Below the pieces are notes generated by a model, which was not told the origin of the DNA, made no database searches, and saw nothing but the letters and a program-made list of their open reading frames with translations. From contig CAZGTQ010000445.1 in assembly GCA_964528575.1 (NCBI GenBank), positions 1 to 27,818 on the forward strand: DNA of 27,818 nucleotides. The letters run 5' to 3'. Position 1 is the first letter of the stretch. Each line of letters begins with the position of its first letter. The position numbers were made by a program, and so were the translations under genes. The DNA comes from CAZGTQ01 sp964528575 (GTDB lineage: Bacteria; Planctomycetota; UBA1135; GCA-002686595). Of the stretch, positions 1 through 6,887 are shown piece after piece.

Positions 1-1802
1 GCGCCGCGCGCGACGAGCGCCGCGCCGAGCGCCGAGGCGAGGAGGCCGGCGCCGCCGCCTCGGCGCGCGCCCCCGATCACGAGCCGGGCGCCCCCGGCGC
101 AGTTGAGCGCGCGCTCGGCGTCGCTGACGTTGGGCCGCGCGAGATCGCCCGCCCGCAGCGGCTCCTCGTCCTGCGGCTGCAGCGCGCGCTTGCCGCCGAG
201 GCGGCCGAGGATCGTCCAGCCGCGCAACCAGCGCCGCTTGCCGGGCGGCATGTCGCGCTCGATGCGGCGGCCCTCGCGCGCCTCCCCGTTCTCGACGCCC
301 GGCTCGGGCAGCGCGCGCGCGACGAGCGCGGCCAGCGCACCGGTCATGCGCGGCGCGATGCCGTGCAGCCGCGTCAGCAGCTTCGCGTAGAGCGGGACGA
401 CGACCTCGGCGTCGCCGCGCTTCGCGCCGAGCACGATCGCCCGCGCGGCGCGCTCGGCGCTCATCGACACGACCGGCAGCGTCGAGCCGGCGGAGAACCA
501 CGCGTATTCGCGCTCGTGCTGGCCCTTGAAGCGCGCGCCGCGGTACGAGCCGGTCCGCATCGTGCCCGGGAACACGGTCGTGACGACGATGCCGCGCTGG
601 TCGAGCTCGGCACGCAGGCCCTCGGAGAAGCCGGTGAGCGCGAACTTCGCGCTGTCGTACGGGATGAGGTGCGGCACCGCGATGCGCCCGCCGATCGACG
701 AGACGTTGACGATGTGGCCGCTGCCGCGCTTCAGCATCTCCGGCAGCACCGCGAGCGTGCAGTGCACCGCGCCCTCGAAGATGGTCTGGTGCGGCCGGCG
801 GAAGTCCTCGATGGTCGCATGCTCGACCGGGCCGACCTCGATGTCGCCGGCGTTGTTGACGAGCACGTCGACGCGGCCGAAACGCTGGATCGCGCGCGAC
901 ACCATCTCCGCGACCTCGTCGGCGTCGCTGACGTCGCAGCGGATCGCGAGCACGTTCGCGCCGCGCGCTTCCAGGTCCTTCTCCGCCCGCCGCAGCTCGC
1001 TCTCGTTCCGCCCGCAGATCACGATCTTGCACCCGTCGGCGGCGAGCTCGCGCGCGACGAGGAGCCCGAGCCCGCGCGTGCCGCCCGTCACGAGCACGAC
1101 GCGTCCAGCCCAGCTCTCGAGCCTCGAGTCGCGCCACGCGCGCAGCGCCATCGCGACGGCGACCGCGGCCCCGGCGGCCAGGAGCAGCCGCCCTGCGGGC
1201 ACGCGCGGACGCCGCTCCCAGGTGCCCCGCGCCCGCGCGGCCGCGACGTGGCCGGCGTGCCGCACCGCGTGCGCCGACCGCTCGCCCGCCGAGCGCAGCC
1301 CGTGCGCCGTCCGCTCGCCCGCCGAGCGCAGGCCGTGGGCCGCCCGCTCGCCCGCCGAGTGCAGCCCGTGCGCCGACCGCTCGCCCGCGGAGCGCAGCCC
1401 GTGCGCCGAGCGCTCGCGCGCCGAGCGGACGCCGTCGACGGTCCGATCGCCGGCGAAGCGCACCGCATGGGACGCGCGGTCGGCGGCGCGCTGCGTGCCT
1501 GCGCGCGTGCTCGACCACGCGTCGCGCGCGCCCGATCGCGCGTCGCTCCACGCGTGCTCGGCGCCGGAGCGCGCACCCGACCACGCACCGTGCGCGCGTC
1601 CCCGCGCGTCGTGCCACGTGTCCTGCGCCCCGTGGCGCGCGCTCGACCAGAGATCCTCCGCTCCGTGCCGCGCGTCCGACCACAGATCGCTCGCGCCGCC
1701 GCGCGCGTCCTTCCACGTGCTCCGCGCGTTCTTGCGGGCGCGCTTCCAAGCGCGTCGCGCGCGCTTCTTGCTCTTGGCGATCTGCTTCTCGATGTCGCGC
1801 AT
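1..1802 (-). CDS. Short-chain dehydrogenase/reductase with N-terminal 11-residue repeat array and membrane anchor (3' end cut by window)
   Basis: The reading frame is open from an ATG at 1802 to the window edge, so about 600 residues are visible and the stop is missing. The C-terminal half is a classical SDR Rossmann domain: a TGGTRGLG nucleotide-binding motif at residues 239-246, NNAG, a catalytic VNVSS serine and a YDSAK Tyr/Lys pair. It should be an NAD(P)-dependent oxidoreductase; its substrate cannot be read from sequence. Residues 19-192 form an unbroken series of 11-residue repeats, and residues 204-222 (LLLAAGAAVAVAMAL) look like a membrane segment. The SDR domain is followed by an extra tail with a hydrophobic end. 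A GGAG lies about 11 bases before the ATG. The gene is separated by 233 bases from the exosortase operon on the same strand and probably has its own promoter. The SDR call is firm; the role of the extension is unknown. Confidence 0.9.
   Translation of the reverse strand, partial: MRDIEKQIAKSKKRARRAWKRARKNARSTWKDARGGASDLWSDARHGAEDLWSSARHGAQDTWHDARGRAHGAWSGARSGAEHAWSDARSGARDAWSSTRAGTQRAADRASHAVRFAGDRTVDGVRSARERSAHGLRSAGERSAHGLHSAGERAAHGLRSAGERTAHGLRSAGERSAHAVRHAGHVAAARARGTWERRPRVPAGRLLLAAGAAVAVAMALRAWRDSRLESWAGRVVLVTGGTRGLGLLVARELAADGCKIVICGRNESELRRAEKDLEARGANVLAIRCDVSDADEVAEMVSRAIQRFGRVDVLVNNAGDIEVGPVEHATIEDFRRPHQTIFEGAVHCTLAVLPEMLKRGSGHIVNVSSIGGRIAVPHLIPYDSAKFALTGFSEGLRAELDQRGIVVTTVFPGTMRTGSYRGARFKGQHEREYAWFSAGSTLPVVSMSAERAARAIVLGAKRGDAEVVVPLYAKLLTRLHGIAPRMTGALAALVARALPEPGVENGEAREGRRIERDMPPGKRRWLRGWTILGRLGGKRALQPQDEEPLRAGDLARPNVSDAERALNCAGGARLVIGGARRGGGAGLLASALGAALVARG
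1227..1748 (-). repeat. Sixteen tandem 11-codon (33-bp) repeats inside the SDR gene
   Basis: Two linked classes of 11-residue unit are visible. Residues 19-104 carry a tryptophan every 11 residues (W19, 30, 41, 52, 63, 74, 85, 96) in units like WSDARHGAEDL. Residues 105-192 carry units like SAGERSAHGLR, five of them nearly identical even at DNA level (about 1260-1420). The 11-residue period is typical of amphipathic helices with 3/11 geometry. Identity is highest in the middle copies, which suggests recent unequal duplication. Confidence 0.9.
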
Positions 1803-1911
1803 GGGTCCGTTCTCCGTCGGTTCGCTTCGCTCCGGGGCCACCGAAGGAGAGCGGACGGCAACTCGCGTGCCCAAAGAGAGGCCGCCGGCCTGCGGCGCGC
1901 GCGGCGACGGC

Positions 1912-1917
1912 ATTGTA
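1912..1917 (-). promoter_or_regulatory. Candidate -10 element for the SDR gene
   Basis: Read on the minus strand, TACAAT lies 110 bases upstream of the SDR start within GTTTCTACAATGC. It is one of the few AT-containing stretches in the 1803-2035 gap. No good -35 hexamer is visible 16-18 bases upstream. The same 13 bases recur at 13997-14009, also reading on the minus strand. Otherwise the gap shows no gene. Confidence 0.4.
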
Positions 1918-2035
1918 GAAACGAGCGGCGGCCCGCAGACAGCGCGCCGAGGAGCGGCCGCGCCGCTCGCTCCACGACGTTGCCGGCAGTCGGTTCGACA
2001 CGCGCGGGGCGTCCAGCGGCCGCCGCCGCGCTCGG

Positions 2036-2476
2036 TCAGAGCGCGACGGCGAGGTGCGTCGCGGCCATCGCGCAGAGCAGCGCTCCGGCCGCGACCGCCA
2101 GCCTGCGGCCCTCGACCACGAGCGTCGCGAACGCGAGCAGCGAGAGGGCGCAAGCGAGGATGCAGGTCGCGCACGTGCGCGGGATCGCCAGCAGGTACGT
2201 GGCGAGCGCGAGGTGCGTGCCCGTCAGGAGCCCGAGCATCAGCGCGCCACCCGCGGGGGGGACGCGCGGCTCGAGCACGAGGAAGCCGACCCACGCGACG
2301 AGGCCGGCGACGAGCAGCGACACGTGGACGCTCCAGTCTCCGCACGAGCGGCACAAGCCCGCCTGCCCGCTCGCACGCAGCACGAGGTCGGTCGCGATCA
2401 CTCCGGCGACGCCGAGCGCCGCCAGGCGCCGGATGCGCTCGGGCCGGATGGCCGCGGCGGTCGCGCGCAGCTCCAT
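2036..2476 (-). CDS. Multi-pass membrane protein with two CxxC motifs, possible disulfide-exchange (VKOR/MauE-like) partner
   Basis: The protein has 146 residues and four or five hydrophobic segments. Two CxxC pairs are visible, CRSC (C42, C45) after the first helix and CATC (C102, C105) at the head of a later helix, plus isolated C109 and C135. A small helical bundle with one loop cysteine pair and one CxxC at a helix end is the plan of vitamin K epoxide reductase-type and MauE-type membrane redox proteins, which pass electrons between quinone and periplasmic thiols. I cannot separate these families by eye. The ATG overlaps the exosortase stop (TGATG), so the two are translationally coupled. 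It is the last gene of a four-gene operon whose first gene encodes a protein with 11 cysteines, which fits a role in its disulfide chemistry (inference). Confidence 0.7.
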   Translation of the reverse strand: MELRATAAAIRPERIRRLAALGVAGVIATDLVLRASGQAGLCRSCGDWSVHVSLLVAGLVAWVGFLVLEPRVPPAGGALMLGLLTGTHLALATYLLAIPRTCATCILACALSLLAFATLVVEGRRLAVAAGALLCAMAATHLAVAL

Positions 2477-2979
2477 CAGGCCAGCTCCGGGCGCTCGACC
2501 GCCGCCGCCTCGCGGGTCAGCCACACGAACCAGAGGTAGCCGAACACCACGACGTACAGCAGCGGGAAGAGCGCCTCGTGGATGACGTCGGCGCCGCTCG
2601 CGCTGCGCGTGCCGATGACGAGCACGCTCGTCACGCGCAGCAGGTTGACCGCGGCCACCGCGACGAGCCCGAGAGCGCCGAGGAGCAGACGCCGGCGCCA
2701 CGGGAGCGACAGCAGGGCCACGCCCGCGAGCACGACCGACGTGCCGATCAGCCCGTTGCACTCCGGCACGACCTGGACCGCGTAGCCGAGGCTGTACACG
2801 GTCGTGCCATCGACGTACGCCGGCAGGTCGAGCGGCCGCAGGACCGCGGCCGTCGCGAGCGCGACCCCGTGCGAGAGCCTCTCGTGCAACGGCTGAGCGA
2901 GCGCCCATTCGGTCGACAGGATCGCGAGCGCCCCGACGAGAGCGATCGCGGCGGCCCTCCAGACGATCGAGCGGTTCAT
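2476..2979 (-). CDS. Small exosortase/archaeosortase family protein
   Basis: This 167-residue, very hydrophobic protein carries the three catalytic positions of the exosortase superfamily in the right order: Cys74 in PECNGL, Arg115 in NLLRV and His134 in IHEAL, each next to a membrane segment. These enzymes are predicted membrane cysteine transpeptidases that cleave C-terminal sorting signals of secreted proteins and move them to an acceptor at the outer surface. The length matches short exosortases of the XrtF/XrtH type rather than EpsH-type enzymes of about 280 residues or more. The start ATG overlaps the stop of the HEAT-repeat gene by four bases (ATGA) and the end overlaps the CxxC gene. 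The first gene of the operon encodes a protein with a suitable C-terminal tail. Family assignment is confident; the subtype is not. Confidence 0.85.
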   Translation of the reverse strand: MNRSIVWRAAAIALVGALAILSTEWALAQPLHERLSHGVALATAAVLRPLDLPAYVDGTTVYSLGYAVQVVPECNGLIGTSVVLAGVALLSLPWRRRLLLGALGLVAVAAVNLLRVTSVLVIGTRSASGADVIHEALFPLLYVVVFGYLWFVWLTREAAAVERPELA

Positions 2980-4898
2980 GTGTCGGTCCTCATCGCGATG
3001 AGGTCCGCCGCGCGGGCGGCGGCCTCGGACACGGCACGGTGCACCGCGTTGCGCAGCGACGCCGGCCAGTGCTCCTGGCTCGCGAGGAAGCGCGGCGCGA
3101 GCTCGTCGAGCATCGGCACGTCCGATGGCTCTCCGAAGCGTCCGAACAGGTTCGCAATCGCGATCGCGTACGTGTTCTCCTGCGGCCGGGGTCCGACGTA
3201 CGCCAGCGTCGCGCCGGTCTCCGCCGGGAGCTCGTTGCGCAGGTACGGCAGGATCTCGTCGCGCAGGAACGTCACGACGCTCTCGCGCTCGAGGTTGCCC
3301 GGCATCGAGATCAGCGTCGCGGCGAGCTCGACCCGGGGGACGAACTCCTCGCTGGCGAGGAACGTGCGCGTGAGCTCCTGGTTCGCGGCCTCGCCGAGCA
3401 AGGGCGCGAGCTCCATCAGCGCCTTGCGCCGATCGTGCTCGGTGCCCTGCGTCTCGGCGTACCGCTTCCACGCGAGCTCGCGCACGAGCGGGCGGTGCTG
3501 TTCGGAGCCGGCGAGCACCTGCATCGCATAGTGCTCCTCGACAGGGTCCGTGCCGGGTGCGCCGAGGAGCCCAGCGACCGCGTCGAGCAACTCGGGCGCG
3601 AGCTGCTCGCCCGCGCCGCGCTCCTCGGGACGGTGCTCGTGCCCGCGGCCGATCAGCGCGAGGAGCAGCTCGGCGCGGTCGTGCTCCGCGACGCGCGGCA
3701 GCAGCGCGGCGAGCGCACGGTCGGCGGCGGGCTGCGCCGCGGTCGCGAGGGTGCGCAGCGCCGCCTCGCGCAGCTCGTCTCCGCCCGCGCCGAGCGCGAG
3801 GCTCGCGATGCGCTCGACGTGCGCGTCGGGCACACCCGCCGCGGCGGTCGCGTCGAGCGCGGCGACGAGCAGCTCCGTCGGCGCGTCGGGACGCGCGAGG
3901 ATCGCGGCGGCGAGCTCCTGGCCCGCCGCGCTCTCCAGGCTCGCCAGGCCGCGCATCGCTTCGACGCGCACGGCGAGCGCGGCGGCCTCGTCCGCGACGA
4001 GCGTCTCGAGCCAGTCGGCCGACTCGCCGGAAGCACGACTCGCTTCGACCCAGCCGCGGATCGCCGCGACGCGCAGGCCGGGCAGCGCGTGCTCACGCGC
4101 CAGGTCGGCGAGCGCGTCGCGCGAGGCGACGTTGCGCACGAAGCTCAGCGGCAGGGCATCGTCGGCCCCGGCTCCGCCTGCGAGGCGTCCCTCGGTCGCC
4201 TCCACGAGCATCGGCACGACGCTCGGTCCCACCTGCGCGAGGCCGAACCACAGCGCGTCGCGCCTCGCGTCGAAGAGCTTCCCGTCGCGCAGCTCGCCCA
4301 GCAACGCGTCGACCGCGCCGGCCGAGCCGAGGCGGCCCAGCGCGTACGCGCTCGCCGCCGTCAGCCCCGGCTCGACGAGGTAGCGCCCGAGGTCGTCCGA
4401 TTCCGACGGACCCAGCACGCCGAGCGTGACGAGCAGGACCTGGCGCACGCGCGTCGAGCGCGCCTCGGCGAGCAGCGCCGCGAAACGCGGAGCATCGGCC
4501 GGAGTCGCTCCCAGTACCCGCGGCGCCGCCGCCTCCATGCTGCGCGCGAACGTGTCGACGACCTGCCAGTCGGACAGGTCGATGTGGTGCCACAGCGAGT
4601 CCTGGCTGAGCAGGTCGGCCAGGACGCCGGCCGGGGGAAGGGCCGGCGCAGCGTCCCCCGCGCGCTCGTCCCGGGCTGCGTGGGAGTCGTCGGGATCCCG
4701 CGTCTGCGCGGCGTGGCGGCTCGGCTCCTGGGGGGGAGCGCCGGGCACGAGCTCGGCATTGGGCTCGGTGCGAGCGACGCTCCCCCGTTCGACATCCACC
4801 ACCCGGCCTTCACGCAGGCCGGGGAGGAGGATCTCGTAGGTCGCCACCACGCAGGCGAACGCGATGATCCCGAACAGGGTGGTCTTCCTGTTCGGCAT
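2976..4898 (-). CDS. Membrane-anchored HEAT-repeat protein in the exosortase operon
   Basis: The protein has 640 residues: a short basic N-terminus, one membrane segment at about residues 8-24, an acidic/proline-rich linker to about residue 85, then roughly 500 residues of alpha-helical HEAT-like repeats (for example SAYALGRLGSAGAVDALL and ALAVRVEAMRGLASLES). Such solenoids bind proteins. No catalytic motif is visible. The single anchor and the sortase neighbours suggest that the solenoid lies in the periplasm. The ATG at 4898 has GGAGG nine bases upstream; a GTG directly before it (4901) is an alternative start. It begins 20 bases after the sorting-tail protein and ends overlapping the exosortase start, so it is co-transcribed with both. 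A role presenting or capturing the substrate is inference. Confidence 0.8.
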   Translation of the reverse strand: MPNRKTTLFGIIAFACVVATYEILLPGLREGRVVDVERGSVARTEPNAELVPGAPPQEPSRHAAQTRDPDDSHAARDERAGDAAPALPPAGVLADLLSQDSLWHHIDLSDWQVVDTFARSMEAAAPRVLGATPADAPRFAALLAEARSTRVRQVLLVTLGVLGPSESDDLGRYLVEPGLTAASAYALGRLGSAGAVDALLGELRDGKLFDARRDALWFGLAQVGPSVVPMLVEATEGRLAGGAGADDALPLSFVRNVASRDALADLAREHALPGLRVAAIRGWVEASRASGESADWLETLVADEAAALAVRVEAMRGLASLESAAGQELAAAILARPDAPTELLVAALDATAAAGVPDAHVERIASLALGAGGDELREAALRTLATAAQPAADRALAALLPRVAEHDRAELLLALIGRGHEHRPEERGAGEQLAPELLDAVAGLLGAPGTDPVEEHYAMQVLAGSEQHRPLVRELAWKRYAETQGTEHDRRKALMELAPLLGEAANQELTRTFLASEEFVPRVELAATLISMPGNLERESVVTFLRDEILPYLRNELPAETGATLAYVGPRPQENTYAIAIANLFGRFGEPSDVPMLDELAPRFLASQEHWPASLRNAVHRAVSEAAARAADLIAMRTDT

Positions 4899-4918
4899 CA
4901 CTCGTTCCTCCGCGGTCG

Positions 4919-5596
4919 TCAGACGATCGGGTGCAGCCTACGGCGCAGGAAGAACCACGCGCTCGAGCCGAGGGCGCCGAGCAGCCACGTCCATGCGGGC
5001 ACGGGGCACGGCGTGGGGCAGCTGTAGCTCGTCCACGTGAAGCCCGGGCAGCCGATCCACAGCGGGTTCTGCTGCTTGAGGATCTTGGTGACGCAGTTCT
5101 TCGTGCTGCCGTCCTCCTCGGTGCACGTCGCGGACGTGCAGCGCACGCCCGACTTGCACCAGCCGCTGACGGACGCGGTCTTGCACGGCACGACCTTGCC
5201 CTTCTTGCACTCCGCCACCAAGGCGGAGAGCGCTTCGGAGGACTGCGCGTTGGCGAAGTCGCCGAGGTCCTCGCGCGACATCTCCTTCAGCTCGGCGCCG
5301 GTGACGTCGAGTGAGCCGTCGTTGGCGCCGTTTGCCTCGAGCGTGGCGTCGATCTCCTCGATGCTGGCCGTAGCGATCCAGTCGGCCACGTAGTCGAGGC
5401 AGTCCTCGAGCTCGGCTTGGTCCGGCTCGAGGATTTCGAGGTCGCCCGCGCACAGGGGCGCGAGGACCGGGAGGAGGGCGCCGGGCGCCATCGTGAGACG
5501 AGCGAGGTCGCCTCGCCACTGGAGCGCGACGGCGCTGTCGGCCGACGCGAGGAACAGGGCGACCAGCCCCGTTGCGAGCAGGGCAGGTTTCTTCAT
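4919..5596 (-). CDS. Cysteine-rich secreted protein with C-terminal sorting tail, putative exosortase substrate
   Basis: The protein has 225 residues. The N-terminus is a clear signal peptide (MKKPALLATGLVALFLASA, cleavage probably near residues 20-25). The last 28 residues have the tripartite form of an exosortase sorting signal: a short PVPAW motif, a hydrophobic stretch (WLLGALGSSAWFFL) and an RRR cluster before the end. The mature part has 11 cysteines, most between residues 130 and 197. It has no enzyme motif that I recognise. The start has an ideal GGAG six bases upstream and a sigma70-like promoter further up. It is the first gene of the operon that includes the exosortase, so it is very likely the dedicated substrate. 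The motif is not canonical PEP-CTERM; it is nearest in layout to the IPTL/VP-type signals. Confidence 0.8.
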   Translation of the reverse strand: MKKPALLATGLVALFLASADSAVALQWRGDLARLTMAPGALLPVLAPLCAGDLEILEPDQAELEDCLDYVADWIATASIEEIDATLEANGANDGSLDVTGAELKEMSREDLGDFANAQSSEALSALVAECKKGKVVPCKTASVSGWCKSGVRCTSATCTEEDGSTKNCVTKILKQQNPLWIGCPGFTWTSYSCPTPCPVPAWTWLLGALGSSAWFFLRRRLHPIV

Positions 5597-5656
5597 GAGT
5601 CTCTCCTTGTCTCTGTCGCGGCTCACCCGGAGCCGCGGCCTTCGCGAGCGGCGCGC

Positions 5657-5685
5657 ACAATAGCTCCGGTTATCGAGCGCGTCAA
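5657..5685 (-). promoter_or_regulatory. Sigma70-type promoter of the exosortase operon
   Basis: On the minus strand, TTGACG (5685-5680) is followed after exactly 17 bases by TATTGT (5662-5657). This is a strong match to the housekeeping consensus in a region otherwise above 70% GC. The predicted transcript start near 5650 would give a leader of about 54 bases before the ATG at 5596. Confidence 0.75.
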
Positions 5686-5794
5686 GGCCGCATTCTCATG
5701 AATACTGCGACCTACTCGCGCTCGCCGTTCGGCGGCCCGACCCGCTCCGCCGCCTCCTTCACGGTCGCGTCCGGCGAACGTGCCGCCCGCGACC

Positions 5795-5852
5795 GTGCAC
5801 CCCTCGTCGGTGCTGCGCGCGTGCGCGGCCCGACGAGAGGCGCGTGGTGCAC
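5795..5852 (-). terminator. Hairpin directly after the glycine-zipper lipoprotein gene
   Basis: Three bases after the lipoprotein stop there is a nested inverted repeat. The outer arms GTGCACC/GGTGCAC pair over 7 bases (5795-5801 with 5846-5852) and the inner arms CTCGTCGG/CCGACGAG pair over 8 bases (5803-5810 with 5830-5837). No T-run follows, so it could be a terminator or a 3'-end-stabilising stem. It separates this gene from the exosortase operon promoter. Confidence 0.45.
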
Positions 5853-5855
5853 TGG

Positions 5856-6422
5856 TCAGCCCTGCGGGTCGCGGCCGATGACCTCGCTGGAGTCGAGACC
5901 GGCCTGCTGGCGCAACTCGGGGTTGAGCGCCTGCATCTCGGTCACGACCGTCGGGCTGACGCCCGCGTCGACGAGCGCGCGCTCCTGCTCGCGCGTCAGC
6001 TCGAAGACCTGGCCGGTGCGCTCGAGGCGCGCGAGCATCTCGTTCTGGTTGAGACCGTACTGCGCCATCGCGACGACCTCGTCCATCGTCACGAAGCCGT
6101 CGTCGTTCAGGTCGGCGTCGTCCGAGTTGCGCACGTCCTCGACCGTCGCGGGATCGGTCCGCGCGGTCTCGACGGCGCCGCGCGCGTCGTCGTTGCGCTT
6201 CTCGAGCTGGGTGCCGATCAGATAGCCGCCGCCGGCGCCCAGCGCGCCGCCGAGGATCGTCGCCAGAGCGCTGTCGCCGAGAGCGGCTCCAGCAACCGCG
6301 CCGCCGACGCCGCCGATGACGGCGCCTTGCTCGCGCTCGCTGCCGGGGAGGGATTCGCACGCGCCCAGCGCCAGCGGTCCGGTGAGAGCTGCGGCTAGAG
6401 CGATCGAAGTCGTTTTCTTCAT
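5856..6422 (-). CDS. Lipoprotein with glycine-zipper segment and an EF-hand-like loop
   Basis: The protein has 188 residues. Signal peptide and lipobox LGAC give a lipidated Cys22. Residues 33-70 are a glycine-zipper stretch (GGVGGAVAGAALG, then GGALGAGGGYLIG), as in outer-membrane lipoproteins of the SlyB/17-kDa/OmpA-zipper type. Residues 104-115 (DLNDDGFVTMDE) match the 12-residue EF-hand calcium loop, with acidic or amide residues at positions 1, 3, 5 and 12. The rest is helical and acidic. A GAGG lies nine bases before the ATG. It probably sits in the inner leaflet of the outer membrane or the periplasm; the function is unknown. It is on the same strand as the exosortase operon but separated by a hairpin and a promoter. 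Confidence 0.8.
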   Translation of the reverse strand: MKKTTSIALAAALTGPLALGACESLPGSEREQGAVIGGVGGAVAGAALGDSALATILGGALGAGGGYLIGTQLEKRNDDARGAVETARTDPATVEDVRNSDDADLNDDGFVTMDEVVAMAQYGLNQNEMLARLERTGQVFELTREQERALVDAGVSPTVVTEMQALNPELRQQAGLDSSEVIGRDPQG

Positions 6423-6482
6423 GTAGGTGTACCTCAGTGGGGGGACGCTGCGGGCTCGCCGCGTCCGGTCCTGGATGCCGGA

Positions 6483-6508
6483 ACAGTGGGGCAAGACAGT
6501 GGGGCAAG
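6483..6508. repeat. Perfect 13-bp tandem duplication in a divergent intergenic region
   Basis: ACAGTGGGGCAAG occurs twice head to tail (6483-6495 and 6496-6508). A related CAGTGGGG lies at about 6433. The repeat sits between the divergent starts at 6422 (-) and 6585 (+), which suits a regulator site, but nothing more can be shown. Confidence 0.6.
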
Positions 6509-6584
6509 AGCCGTTCCGCGAGACGGGCGAGGCGCTGCGCGGCCGGGAGGAGAGCGTGGCACCGAATTTGCATCCCCGCGGAGC

Positions 6585-6824
6585 ATGAAGCTCCTCGAAC
6601 CGGGCGCCGTCCGCGCGGAGCTGCGGGACGGGCGCTCGCCGTCGCTCGCGCGCCGCCGCGTCGTCGGGTTGCTGGCCGCGATCGGCTTGGTCGACTTCGC
6701 GCTGATCACGCTCTACCAGACCGCGGCCGGCTATCTGTGGAACATGGCGCGCGAGCAGGAGAAGGCATGCGCGTACTGCATCGTCGGCGCTGACGGCCGC
6801 TGGCGTGAGAACCGGCTGCCGTGA
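6585..6824 (+). CDS. Small single-pass membrane protein with a CAYC motif, VKOR-like fragment
   Basis: This is a 79-residue reading frame. A basic cytoplasmic N-terminus (LARRR) leads into one hydrophobic helix (residues 25-45, ending ALITLYQT), followed by a short segment with a CAYC motif (C62, C65). The phrase around ALITLYQT and the cysteine pair recall the first helix and the CxxC helix of bacterial vitamin K epoxide reductase-like proteins, but the 80-100 residues expected between them are absent. It may be an internally deleted relative or an unrelated small redox protein. The ATG has GGAG only one base upstream, which is poor spacing, so the start is uncertain. It precedes the histidine kinase on the same strand with about 60 bases between. 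Confidence 0.45.
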   Translation: MKLLEPGAVRAELRDGRSPSLARRRVVGLLAAIGLVDFALITLYQTAAGYLWNMAREQEKACAYCIVGADGRWRENRLP

Positions 6825-6887
6825 CGCATGTGGCGCGAGCCGGCACGGTTCTCCCAGGGCGCTGGTGATTCCGATGACGTGCGATCC

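Noticed and set aside
1088..1975. 295-codon minus-strand frame over the SDR repeats
   Set aside because: The 33-bp repeats keep every frame open. The frame from 1802 continues into the SDR domain and has regular tryptophan spacing, while this one does not.
2036..2476. Calling the CxxC protein a definite vitamin K epoxide reductase
   Set aside because: The cysteine layout is suggestive, but the other conserved residues of VKOR cannot be verified by eye.
526..3531. Long plus-strand open frames across 363-3531
   Set aside because: They are antisense to the SDR repeats, the exosortase and the HEAT gene, and are Ala/Arg/Ser-rich without domains.
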